This document shows positions 37,336 through 46,893 of a DNA stretch of 64,000 nt, piece after piece. Position numbers and translations under genes: made by a program. How positions within the stretch are numbered: position 1 is the first letter of the stretch; each line of letters begins with the position of its first letter. Under the pieces are notes generated by a model, which did not search any database, had not been told where the DNA came from, and saw only the letters and a list, made by a program, of their open reading frames with translations. Origin of the DNA: Limanda limanda (lineage: Eukaryota > Chordata > Actinopteri > Pleuronectiformes > Pleuronectidae); contig NC_083642.1 of NCBI RefSeq assembly GCF_963576545.1, positions 1,472,505-1,536,504 of the forward strand, written 5' to 3'.

Positions 37336-40290
37336 GTTCAAAAGTTTGGGGTTACCCAGACAGTTTCGTGTTTTCCATGAAAACTCACACATCAAACGAG
37401 TTTCAAAATGAATAGAAAATATAGTCAAGACATTGACATGGTTAGAAATAATGATTTTTCTTCAAACTTTGCTTTCATCAAAGAATGCTCCATTTGCAGT
37501 GATTACAGCATTGCAGACCTTTGGCATTTTCTAGCTGTTAATTTGTTGAGGTAATCTGTACAGATTCCCCCCCACGCTTCCTGAAGCCCCTCCCACATGC
37601 TGGATTGGCTTGATGGGCACTTCTTGCGTACCATATGGTCACGCTCCTCCCACAGCAGCTCAATGGGGTTGAGATCTGGTGACCACGTCATGTGGAGGTG
37701 TGCTTTGGGTCATTGTCCTGTTGTCGGAGGAGATCGGCTCCAATCAAGCGCTGTCCACAGGATGTGGCATGGCGTTGCAAAATGGAGTGATAGCCTTCCT
37801 TATTTAAAATCCCTTCTACCTTGTACAAATCTCCCACTTCACCAGCACCAGCTCCAGAGCATCACATGACCTCCACCATGCTGGACAGATGGCGTCAGGA
37901 ACTCTTCCTGCATCTTCTCACCTGTTCTGCGTCTCACAAATGTTTTTCTGTTTGATCCAAACACCTCAAACTTTGATATGTCTGTCCATAACACTTTTTT
38001 CCAATCTTCCTCTGTCCAATGTCTGTGTTCTTTTGTCCATATCAATCTTTTCTTTTTATTGGCCAGTCTCAGATATGGATTTGTCTTTGCCACTCCGCCT
38101 CGAAGGCCAGCATCCCGTAGTCGCCTCTTCACTGGAGACGTTGACTCTGGTGTTTTGCGGGAACCATTTAAAGAAGCTGCCAGTTGAGGACCTGTGAGGC
38201 GTCTATTTCTCAAACTAGAGACTCTAATATACTTGTCTTCTTGCTGAGTTGTGCACTGCCCCCCCCCCCCCCACACTTCTCTTTCTACTCTGGTCAGAGC
38301 CCGTTTGTGCTGTTCTCTTAAGGGAGTAGTTCACACCGTTGTAAGAAAATTTTCAGTTTCTTCGTGATTTCTCGCATGGAATAGCCTTCATTTCTAAGAA
38401 CAAGACTAGACTGGCGAGTTTCACATAAAAGTTCTCTTTTTCTGGCCATTTTGAGAGAATAATCGAACCCACACATGTGATGCTCCAGATACTCAACCAG
38501 CTCAATGGAAGTTTTATAGCTTCTCTCACCAGCTCAACAGTTTTCAGCTGTGCTAACATAACTGCACAAGGGGTTTCAAGGGTTTTCTATCATCCATTAG
38601 TCTTCTAAGGCGATAAGCAAACACATCGACCATTAGAACACTGGAGTGATAGTTGCTGGAAATGGGCCTCAATACACCTATGTAGATATTTCATTAAAAA
38701 CCAGACGTTTCCACCTAGAATAGTAATTTACCACATTAACAATGAATAGAGTGTATTTCTGATTAATTTAATGTTATCTTCATTGAAAAAAAACAGTGCT
38801 TTTCTTTGAAAAATAAGACAATTTCTAATTGGCCCCAAACTTTTGAACGATAGTGTATATATGATCAACCAGCTAGCACAGAGTGAGGAGACGATCACTG
38901 AATCAGTGTTTGGATGAGAATCACTGACGGTTCCTTGAAACTGAAGAAGCAGGAAATATAGTTTCTTCTTCTTTCTGGTCAAACCAGAGTTCCCACCCTG
39001 CGTTTGTCCTCCACCACCAACCAGTGCAGTGTCCGTCCCTCCAGGTTCCTGACATGTTGACAGTTTATCTTTGAGTCAAAATGTGAAGAAATCCCCTAAA
39101 GACAGACTTGAGATATCATGTTCAAGAGGCCATGAACATGTTCTGTGACCTTGACTTTTGACCTCTGACCTCCTGAATCTAATGAGTTCCTCTGTTAGTC
39201 TGAATGAAGCTTGAACCAAATCTGAAAGGATTCTCTTGAGGAGTTTTTAACAAAGAGGGGATTTACCAGGGTGAGGGTCACATGATCACGTTTTGTATGA
39301 ATGTTGTGTTTTCTGATTTAATTCTCACAGATTTTATATTTTCTTTAATTACAGACTCGGTGGTTGTTACCTCTCAGAGACTCACTATGAAGTCGTGCCC
39401 TCAGCTCTGAAGTCAGACCCCTCACATCTGAGAGAACTGGATCTGAGTAACAACGAGCTGTATGATTCAGAAGTGAAGCTGCTGTGTTCTGGACTGGAGA
39501 GTCCAAACTGTCGACTGGAGACTCTGAGGTCCTTAAATCCTTCTTCACTTTTCAGACTTTCTTTCTTATTGGGTCATTATTTATTTAACTTGTCTCAGTT
39601 CTGCTCTGCTCACTGTCCCTCAGTCATCTGTCCCTCACCCAGCCTGTCAGTCACGTCCACCTCATCAACTCCATTCACCTGCACTCACCTGCTCCTGATC
39701 ACTGAGAAAGTGTCAGTAAATAACATGTGGACTGAGGCCGAGCACTCGTCCTCCTCAGGTTTTCAGAATAAGACACATTCTCATTGAAACACGTTGGACA
39801 GTTGATAAGTATAGAAACAAACAGGAAGTGACATCAGGAGCCGTCCCTACTTTAAACAGTGTTTAATTACACAAACCTGCTCAGTGACCAACACACAGAG
39901 AAGAAGCTGATGAATGAAACAATGGTCCAACATGTCTGATCTGATATTTATCTTCAGGTCCCAGACTGGACTGAGGTCAGCAGCATGTTGAGAATCTGTG
40001 TTGACATGATGACGATCCACAACAACAGGAGGACACATTCTAATATTCATATTTTTTTATCCAGGTTGAGGAAGTGCACCCTGTCAGAGATCAGCTGGTC
40101 TTCTCTGGCTTCAGCTCTGAGGTCAAACCGCTCTCATCTGAGAGAACTGGATCTGAGAGGAACCAACCTGCAGGACTCAGCAGTGAAGGAGCTGCTTGAT
40201 CTACAGCAGAGTCCAACCTGTCGACTGGAGACTCTGAGGTCAGTAGATGGGTGGAGTCAGTCCACGCTGCTTTCATCAGTATTTTACTAA
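32452..40290 (+). CDS. NLR copy C: RING-FISNA-NACHT-LRR (NLRC3-like), two LRR exons
   Basis: Model: 32452-32495 (start, [14 protein letters not shown]), 32596-32715, 33399-33518 and 34202-34321 (repeat exons), 34769-34983 (RING), 35200-36973 (FISNA-NACHT), 39355-39528 and 40065-40238 (LRR). If the last donor is not used, the frame reads on through [16 protein letters not shown] to a TAA at 40288-40290, giving 930 codons plus stop. Copy C has the most N-terminal repeats and the fewest LRRs of the array. Its introns carry a Tc1 element, two LTR copies and, after the last LRR exon, a 2.4-kb LTR-type insertion. The terminal exon of copy B is absent. Frames and splice sites are otherwise sound, so it may be expressed, but the 3' end is uncertain. 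Confidence 0.82.
32596..32715 (+). CDS. NLR C N-terminal repeat exon 1
   Basis: A 120-nt symmetric exon, acceptor tttgcag, donor GTAAGAG. Followed by an intron that contains the first solo LTR. Confidence 0.75.
32732..33310 (-). mobile_element. Solo LTR, first copy (579 bp)
   Basis: Starts TGTCGC and ends CTAACA (TG...CA), flanked by the 4-bp duplication ctac (32728-32731 and 33311-33314). The empty site (gacctgctacaaacatg) is present in copy B. AATAAA-like signals on the minus strand suggest that orientation. The 94-codon minus frame inside it is not a recognised protein. The type (retroviral or Gypsy-like) cannot be decided from an LTR alone. Confidence 0.85.
33399..33518 (+). CDS. NLR C N-terminal repeat exon 2
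   Basis: Starts exactly 803 bases after repeat exon 1. Acceptor tttacag. Its intron carries the second solo LTR. Confidence 0.75.
33535..34113 (-). mobile_element. Solo LTR, second copy (579 bp)
   Basis: The same length, ends and ctac flanks (33531-33534 and 34114-34117) as the first copy, in the next intron. It arose by duplication of the exon-plus-LTR unit, not by a second insertion. Confidence 0.85.
34202..34321 (+). CDS. NLR C N-terminal repeat exon 3
   Basis: Starts exactly 803 bases after repeat exon 2. Its donor is followed by the standard intron leading to the RING exon, as in copies A and B. Confidence 0.75.
34769..34983 (+). CDS. NLR C RING-finger exon (C3HC4)
   Basis: All eight ligands are present; Ile replaces Phe in the HWxC motif. 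The donor reads GCAG|GTCAGA here, a better splice site than in A and B, which supports this exon end. Confidence 0.82.
35200..36973 (+). CDS. NLR C FISNA-NACHT exon
   Basis: Exon of 1774 nt, 27 nt shorter than in A and B because nine codons between NNKYG and [10 protein letters not shown] are missing (the variable loop around 36186). Walker A GVAGVGKT and Walker [10 protein letters not shown] are intact. The frame is open throughout. Confidence 0.93.
36974..37170. repeat. TG microsatellite at NACHT donor, copy C
   Basis: About 200 bases of TG with TAAA and TGCG interruptions, much shorter than in copies A and B. Confidence 0.97.
37285..37334. repeat. (TA)n microsatellite at Tc1 boundary
   Basis: TA repeat of about 48 bases, abutting the left end of the Tc1 element, whose family targets TA. 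Confidence 0.95.
37331..38857 (-). mobile_element. Decayed Tc1-like transposon
   Basis: Left end taccgttcaaaagtttgggg and right end ccccaaacttttgaacgata are inverted repeats of a Tc1-type element. The transposase lies on the minus strand: helix-turn-helix part [15 protein letters not shown], then [20 protein letters not shown] and [15 protein letters not shown] (38276-37839), and the [11 protein letters not shown] motif in another frame (37691-37503). Frameshifts separate the pieces, so it is inactive. Confidence 0.9.
39355..40238 (+). CDS. NLR C leucine-rich-repeat exons (two, second one hybrid)
   Basis: Exon 39355-39528 matches the first LRR exon of A and B. Exon 40065-40238 begins like their second LRR exon (with the same upstream intron) and ends like their third ([10 protein letters not shown], with the same downstream intron). 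Confidence 0.88.
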
Positions 40291-40572
40291 ACACAGTCAG
40301 TATCACAGATCCAGGGTCTGTGCTACCAAGCAGGATCTGTGGTTATCAGGTGAACTTCAGGTTTAGTTTATTCAGTCCTACGAAGCTCGTCCACTTCTTA
40401 ACGAGGTAAATCACCATGGTAACTTCTGATGAACTGCTAACCTGCTCCAGGTTAATTGGAGATCAACCGGTATCAAAGCTCCGCCCACTGACCACAGTGA
40501 CTCTACACTGTTGTGTGGTGCACACTCTCCTTAAAGGGACGGATAAGAGAAGTTTAAATCAACGTTTGGTTG

Positions 40573-41451
40573 TGTTGTGCAATAGGAGTAGACTTGACGT
40601 TGGCTAATTATTAATAATCATGAAATATGATTATTAAAATAATAAAAATGATCTATCAAAAATAATTAAACTATTAATTGAAGATGATCAGTAATCAAAT
40701 AACAATAAAACCACTAATGAGAAAATAGGAATTATCAATTAGAAAGTACAAGCTATCAATTAACAATGATAAGGTTATCAACCAAGAATAATGAAAATAA
40801 TTAGTCAAAAACAATAAAATTATCAATTTAAGAATAATAGTATCTATATTAATAATTGAGAAAGGGGGGCACCACCCTGGTTTCCAGGGACCAACATATC
40901 AAGCTATAATTATCAGTCTCATAATGATAGATGTCAAAATAATAATGTCAATATTTTAATATTAACGATTACTTAATAAACAGTGAAGGCTTCTAAGTTC
41001 GAGCAAAGGCAATCATAATCCAGCTGCAATCACACACTTATGCACAAATAATCACAGACTACAGATACTTTAATTACAAAAGTATTTATTAAAAAGGGGA
41101 AATAAAGTTATAATGTTATTTAATGATTTATCATTTTAACAAGCTCCAATATTTCAAAGATAAACACAGCAGCAGCACTTATCACAATTCAGAAAATACA
41201 CGTAAAACCTGCGGTCTACCTATGTATGTCTGTCTCTGTGTGTGTGTGTCTGTGTCAAAGTGTCTCTCTGTGTATGTATGTCTATGTGTGTGTATGTGAA
41301 ATAAAGTTAGTGTTATTTAATGATTTATCATTTTAACAAACTCCAATATTTCAAAGATAACAACAGCAGCTTATCACAATTTAGAACACGCATGTAACCT
41401 CTGGTCCATCTATGTGTCTCTGTGTGTGTGTATCTGTCTGCGTCTATCAAA

Positions 41452-41488
<37 letters not shown>

Positions 41489-42949
41489 CGAGAGAGCGAG
41501 AGAAAAGAAAGGGGGCGTGGCGATGACGCAGTCACATCTAAGATGGCGGCTAATCATGATTCGTGGAATCAAGGCCTAAAAACTCTAAAAATGGCGGATT
41601 GACTACAAAACAAGATGGCGGAGCCGTTATGAATTTATAGCCAGGATGGGAGGAGAGAGAGAGCGGAGGCGTGGCAATAATAGACTCAAAATGGTGGGTT
41701 AACTTGCGTTATTCAAGATGGAGTCTATGTTAATGACACCATGTGGCCGGAGCTCACACTGGTGGTCATCACATGAATTACACAAAGGAAATTTTAGACA
41801 AAGAGAATTCTTATCTCTGCTTGGCTTTGGGGGCCGAATGGTTTCTAGATGTGTTCAGCCTCTCTAAGCATAGATTTAACTATGTGACATGAACTGTATT
41901 ATAAATAAAATATATATAAAAAGTGTGTATAGGTCGGTTTAGAAGGGGAGAGAGAGAGAGAGAGAGAGAAAACATGTAAGGAGAGTTCAAAGAAGCTCTT
42001 AAAAACACGCCAGAGATAGATTAACAGTGATTCACCCCTCAGCCCTCAAGCGTACGTTGTGGGCCGAGGTTCTGATCGGTGAAATCATTGCAGACTCACA
42101 CAGACGTTAACAGTGCGGGCGGAGGCGCTTCTCGCGGCCCTATTCACTGCAACACAAAACATTTCCATCAAACCGGAAACCGGAAGTGGCGGCTCGGAGT
42201 AGTGGCCGACTAAAACAATGGAACACGGAGGTTCCATCAACAAAATACACTTAAGTATTAAATCAATACGCTACGTATTAAAACTAACATCTGCCCAGAC
42301 AACATAAGCCTCTTACTGTAACCATGGTTTCGTGGGGTGCATGCGCGTGCGCGAATCTCCCGGAGGTTCAGTGAATCGCTTGAAGTCTCTCAGGCGGGCT
42401 CTCGTGAGCACCGCAGCTGGGCCGGAGCCGATCCGTCGTGCTCCGTGGCGAGATGAGGTTTCGTCTTCTTCTGCAGCAGCGGAGCTCGTGCTGCCTCACA
42501 GGAACGTGCGGCTGCTTGTAGCCGTTGTAGATCGTGTGGAGAAAGAATAAAAGTAAAGTCTGTGTCTCACTCGTCTCGCGAGTGAGATTCCTGTCTGGTC
42601 TTTTCAGGTTAAAACAGGAAAATGTCCTTTCAAAATAAAAACGTCAACTAAGATAAAAGAATAAATGACTGAAATGAATTGAAATGAATAAAACAAACGT
42701 CTTATCGCCTCCATTAGCTTACTGGGTCGACTAGGAAGACCCCCGGGGGGGGGGGGGTCTATTGGCCAATTGAGTTGTCAGGATTTGGCCCCCAGGGTCG
42801 GGCTTACAGTGGGGGACCCAGGAAGTGATTTTCTCTCACATGGAGATAAGATCTCCATGCTGGATTTTTAAATGTAAGGGGTCTCCTGAGGCGAGTCCCA
42901 AGTTTTACGAGCCTTTGTTCTAAGTCAGATCACTGGGCCTTCCCCAACA
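40573..42949 (+). mobile_element. Long LTR-type insertion, 2377 bp
   Basis: Starts TGTTG and ends CAACA, flanked by the 4-bp duplication gttg (40569-40572 and 42950-42953); copies A and B have the empty site. It contains an internal tandem duplication (about 41098-41290 and 41291-41480), a CpG-rich part around 42050-42600 and an AATAAA at about 42546. No gag, pol or env frame is seen. It could be a long solo LTR or a non-autonomous LTR element. Confidence 0.75.
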
Positions 42950-43059
42950 GTTGGTTCAGTTGATCTCTAACTCACCCAGAACATCTCAATGTCTCCAGAC
43001 TCATCCTGTCCCCAAAACACCAGATGACCTCAGTCAGCTTCCTGGAGACAGGTCCATGT

Positions 43060-43160
43060 GTGTGTCCTCAGAGACAGTGAGACAGTGTGTGTCCTCAGAG
43101 TCAGTGTGTGTCCTCAGAGACAGTGAGACAGTGTGTGTCCTCAGAGACAGTGAGACAGTG
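43060..43160 (+). repeat. 27-bp minisatellite remnant, copy C
   Basis: About four units of the cctcagagacagtgagacag repeat that is greatly expanded in copy B. Confidence 0.85.
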
Positions 43161-43399
43161 TATGTCTTCTTCTCTTCCACTCGTCTTGTTAGTAAACAAC
43201 AGATTCAGATCTCGTGGCCTCCAGTTATTTATCTCGTTCACACGTTATTATGTCGTGGTCACGTAATGTATTTTTACCAGATGCCACCAGGGGGCGCTGT
43301 AACTTACACAAGCTGGACCACAGCTGACAGCCTCACACGGGGTACAGAGACGATGTCGTCTTCATCTGATATGAGACAGTTTGTCCTCTCACTTCATCA

Positions 43400-45455
43400 G
43401 TGAAGAACTGATCAGGTGAATCTTTGTCACAGCTCTGAGATCAGTGGGACTGAAGCCTCTCCTCATCACCATGGTAACCAGGAGCTCTTTCTACAGAGCA
43501 GAACCTCTGCTGAGGTCCATCTGTCTCATCTGGTCCCAGTTTGTCAGAAGCAGATGTTCATCAACACACAGTGAAACATGTCTTCACCTGTAACAGCAGT
43601 AAATCCACCTCTCAGGTGTCCACTCTGCACTTTGACATGCAGAGGACACACTCTTAGCGTGTTCATTCCAACACGTGAACATGAAGCAGAGAGGAAGCTG
43701 CTCCACCTCTGAACAGGACTGAAGTCCCTGCTGCTCTTTCTACTGGATGAGCTGCATCACTGACTCACAGCTGATGAAGTGAGTCTCTGTGACACTGATG
43801 TCTTCTTCTCTCAACAGGTGGGAGGGGGAGGAGTCTGAGTCTTAGTGGAGCTGAGTGTGAAGAGGACAGTGTGTGTGGACGGAGGCTGAGCTGTGTCCTG
43901 AGGATCCAGAGGCTGAAGCAGCAGCAGCTTGTGTGTAGTCTCCAATCTACACAACCCCTAATCTGCATGTGTTTGTGAGATGAAGGCGGAGCACCTGGAG
44001 AAAACACGTGGAGAACATGCAGACTCCACACAGGAAGACCCATCTGAACCGGATTCAAACCAGCAACCTTCCTGCCCCGATTGTGTTTATTCACATGAAG
44101 AATGTGTTTATTGAAATGACACAACACAAGCAGAATATATTAACCCTCTATAAAGAGTCACATCCAGTGTGTTTAAGTTTGTCTTTATTATTGTCCACCT
44201 TTGTCCCTCAGTCTGTCTCCATGTGTGTAGAACCACATTCTGTGTATATGTTTGTTTATGATTTCAAAGTTCCTGGATTCACGTCACAAATTGATTTAGT
44301 TCAACACAAAGTTCAACACATTGAAATTACTTTGAGTTTAAAATCAGAGTTTTGTCTTTGACACAAAAGATCAAAACTCTGGACTTAAAAATGAGACGTT
44401 TTCATTTCTGCATCAGGTGCAGAGCGGTGGTGGCTTTTCTACTTTTGACCCACAGGTGGCGCTGCAGTATAACAGCAGCACATCCCAGTCAAAGCCTTTT
44501 AGCATGCTGGGAAATAATTGATGATGGGAGGTTCGCAGCAGAGACAAGGGACAGAACGTGTCTGACTTTAAATGTTCACGTCTCTCCGTCGTGTTGACTG
44601 TCGACATTAAATGAACCTTCTAATGTCAGTGATGTGGTGATGTCAGTAAAAAACCTGAGAGGAAACTTGATACTAGTTTATATTGATGTGGAACAGAAGC
44701 GGTTCAACTGATGCAGTGACTCGTTTCAGACACAGGGTGGCAGTATAGCTCTGTAAACTCCAGCAGCCCAGAGAAACCACAGTAGAAGTAGAAACCATCA
44801 TCATGTCAGGTTCCTCTCTGAGCTTTGACTTATGAACTTGTTCTTATATATACTCGAAATGTAATGGTAACTTGTTTGATTGATTGATATATATTATTAT
44901 ATTTATTATCATATATATATAAATTGACAATCAGCTCTAAATAAAAGCTTTTGATGTAAACCTGTCACATGTAACTTGTGTTGGTCTCTCACAAGCTATC
45001 AAGGCTCATTGAACCCAACACACAATGAAACATGTTCTTATGATCCACGTGCACATTTTAATTACTCATCCGTCTTTCACACGTTTTCTTTGCTCTTCGT
45101 TATTATATAAATATCATAAAGAAAAGTGAAGGTGTGCAAATACAACAGATGTGAACAGCCTCCATGTTTTCAACTCTGACTTCAGAGTTCATCAACACAA
45201 TAACTTCACAAAATCATTGAGACCAAATGTATTAAAGAGCAAACACGGAACATCTGAACATGTGACCTGTGGTTTATCAGCTGAAGTCTCCACAGAGGAA
45301 ACTCACCTGACAATCTGTTTCTCGTCTTTTTTGAATTTTTTTGGGGTGATTGGCAAAGTAACTTAAAGCTGCAACAGCGCCACCTTCTGGACGGGAGTGC
45401 GGAGCAGCACAACGACGCACACACTTAAGGCCGGCGCATGCTTTTGTGTTTTCAG
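43400..45455. repeat. Downstream block of unit C; end of the array
   Basis: Copy of the block after copies A and B. Similarity to unit B (25600-25674) stops at about 45455, inside the block, and single-copy DNA follows. No gene supported. Confidence 0.7.
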
Positions 45456-46009
45456 GGGCACACAATCGCACGGAGTCACGTTTCTGCTCACAACATGTGT
45501 CGGTTCTACTGTTGCATGTGACACACACACTCATATACATGCAACAATGTGAGTTACAGACAGACAGACAGACAGACAGATGAATCAAAGATAAGTTCCC
45601 TGCAGTGAGATGAAAGTCTTGCCACCAGAACTACAAATCTGTCAATGTAAAGAAGTATTGTGCTCATGACAATTTTGTAGTAACTGAAAGTACTGCAGAG
45701 TATTGAAGCTACTACTATATAAGATAAAGAGTATTGAAGCCAAATATAAATACAGATTTAAAGATGAATAACTGAAGATATACAAAGTTTTGCATTAGGC
45801 TAACAGAGCCTGTAAATATCACGGTACAGCCGGTGTAAAGTGTATTCAAACAAAAGCTGCAAGAGTAAAACTTAAAATACTAAAAACTACTCTCCTCTGC
45901 AAGGTAGCGTTGAAAATTAAGAATTCCTTAAAAGTAGTATTTGAGTTAAATGTGCAAGAACAACGACAGATTGGTAAATGGTGTCTCCTCTTTTCCAGCA
46001 GCACGGAGG
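45456..46009. other. Junction region between NLR array and mul1-like gene
   Basis: Single-copy AT-rich DNA with a short gaca repeat near 45559. A pyrimidine-rich acceptor-like site (tctcctcttttccag) ends at 45998, just before the mul1 ATG, which suggests a non-coding 5' exon upstream that I cannot place. Confidence 0.4.
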
Positions 46010-46893
46010 ATGGATTCCAGTGGGAAACCCTCAACTGCTCAGATCGTGGTTCTGGCCACCAGCTCGGGCCTGACCGGCCTCTTCTACACCATCTACAAGA
46101 ACAGAGCAAGAACAGACTAAAGGTCAAGTTTCTGCTCACACTGTCTCTCTCATGTTAATGTCACCAGAATTTATTGCCCTTTTATTTTCCACGTGTTAAT
46201 CTTCAAAGTTTGTTTCGACAGGAAGCCAAGAAAGGGACCATTGATAAGGATTTGATTAACCTCCTGTCTGAAACTCCAGGAAGATGTATCCCCTACGCAG
46301 TCATAGAAGGTGCGTTCAGCCACCCTGACTCTTTTTAATCAGGCAAAGTAAGTACGCCACTGGGACAAATATACACTCACAAGGTTTTATCAGGGGAAAC
46401 TTCACATCATGAGAGCTTTCAAAGTTATATTATCACAACATTAGCTCCCTGAACTCTTTCAAACGGTCACGGTCCTTCAGATGTTTACCTTTGACCTATT
46501 CTTAAAAACCTGCCTTATAGGAAAATACGACCCTTTGCCTTTCCTAGAATGTTTGGTACTTTTGATTTGATTTTGATCGTTTACTTTTTAAACACTTCAA
46601 AGTATAGATCTTGACGGCCCTTAAATCCTATACACATAGCTGCAAATATCACTTCTGGGCATTGAGCTGCTGGTGTTGATCTTTAATCCATCGCAGCTCT
46701 GAGCAGGAAAAGAGTTTTTTACTCACTGGAAAAGTAATAAGCTCCATTTTTTTCTCTAAATGAGAAACTTTTAAAAATGCATTTAAAAATATTATTTTTC
46801 AATGTAAAAATGTACAATTAACTGCCACAGCCAAAGAAATGCCCCATCTGCAGGGCGGCTATCGACAGAGTGGTGCCTCTGTACAACAGCTAA
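46010..46893 (+). pseudogene. mul1: mul1-like gene (mitochondrial E3 ubiquitin ligase 1), broken
   Basis: Exon 1 (46010-46122) reads MDSSGKPSTAQIVVLATSSG and on through LFYTIYKNRAR, matching the N-terminal membrane segment of MUL1. Exon 2 (46222-46309) reads EAKKGTIDKDLINLLSETPG followed by RCIPYAVIEG. The last 23 codons, PKKCPICRAAIDRVVPLYNS plus a stop at 46891-46893, match the end of the RING. MUL1 is an outer-mitochondrial-membrane RING ligase of about 350 residues with few exons. Here the large middle (BAM/GIDE-type domain, second membrane segment, first half of the RING) is absent between 46310 and 46821. Exon 1 also ends with an in-frame TAA and a frame one base out relative to exon 2. 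It is either a decayed paralogue or an assembly error. Confidence 0.8.

Noticed and set aside
45559..45581. CRISPR-like or tandem array at the gaca repeat
   Set aside because: It is a short tetranucleotide repeat; no spacer structure exists anywhere in the window.
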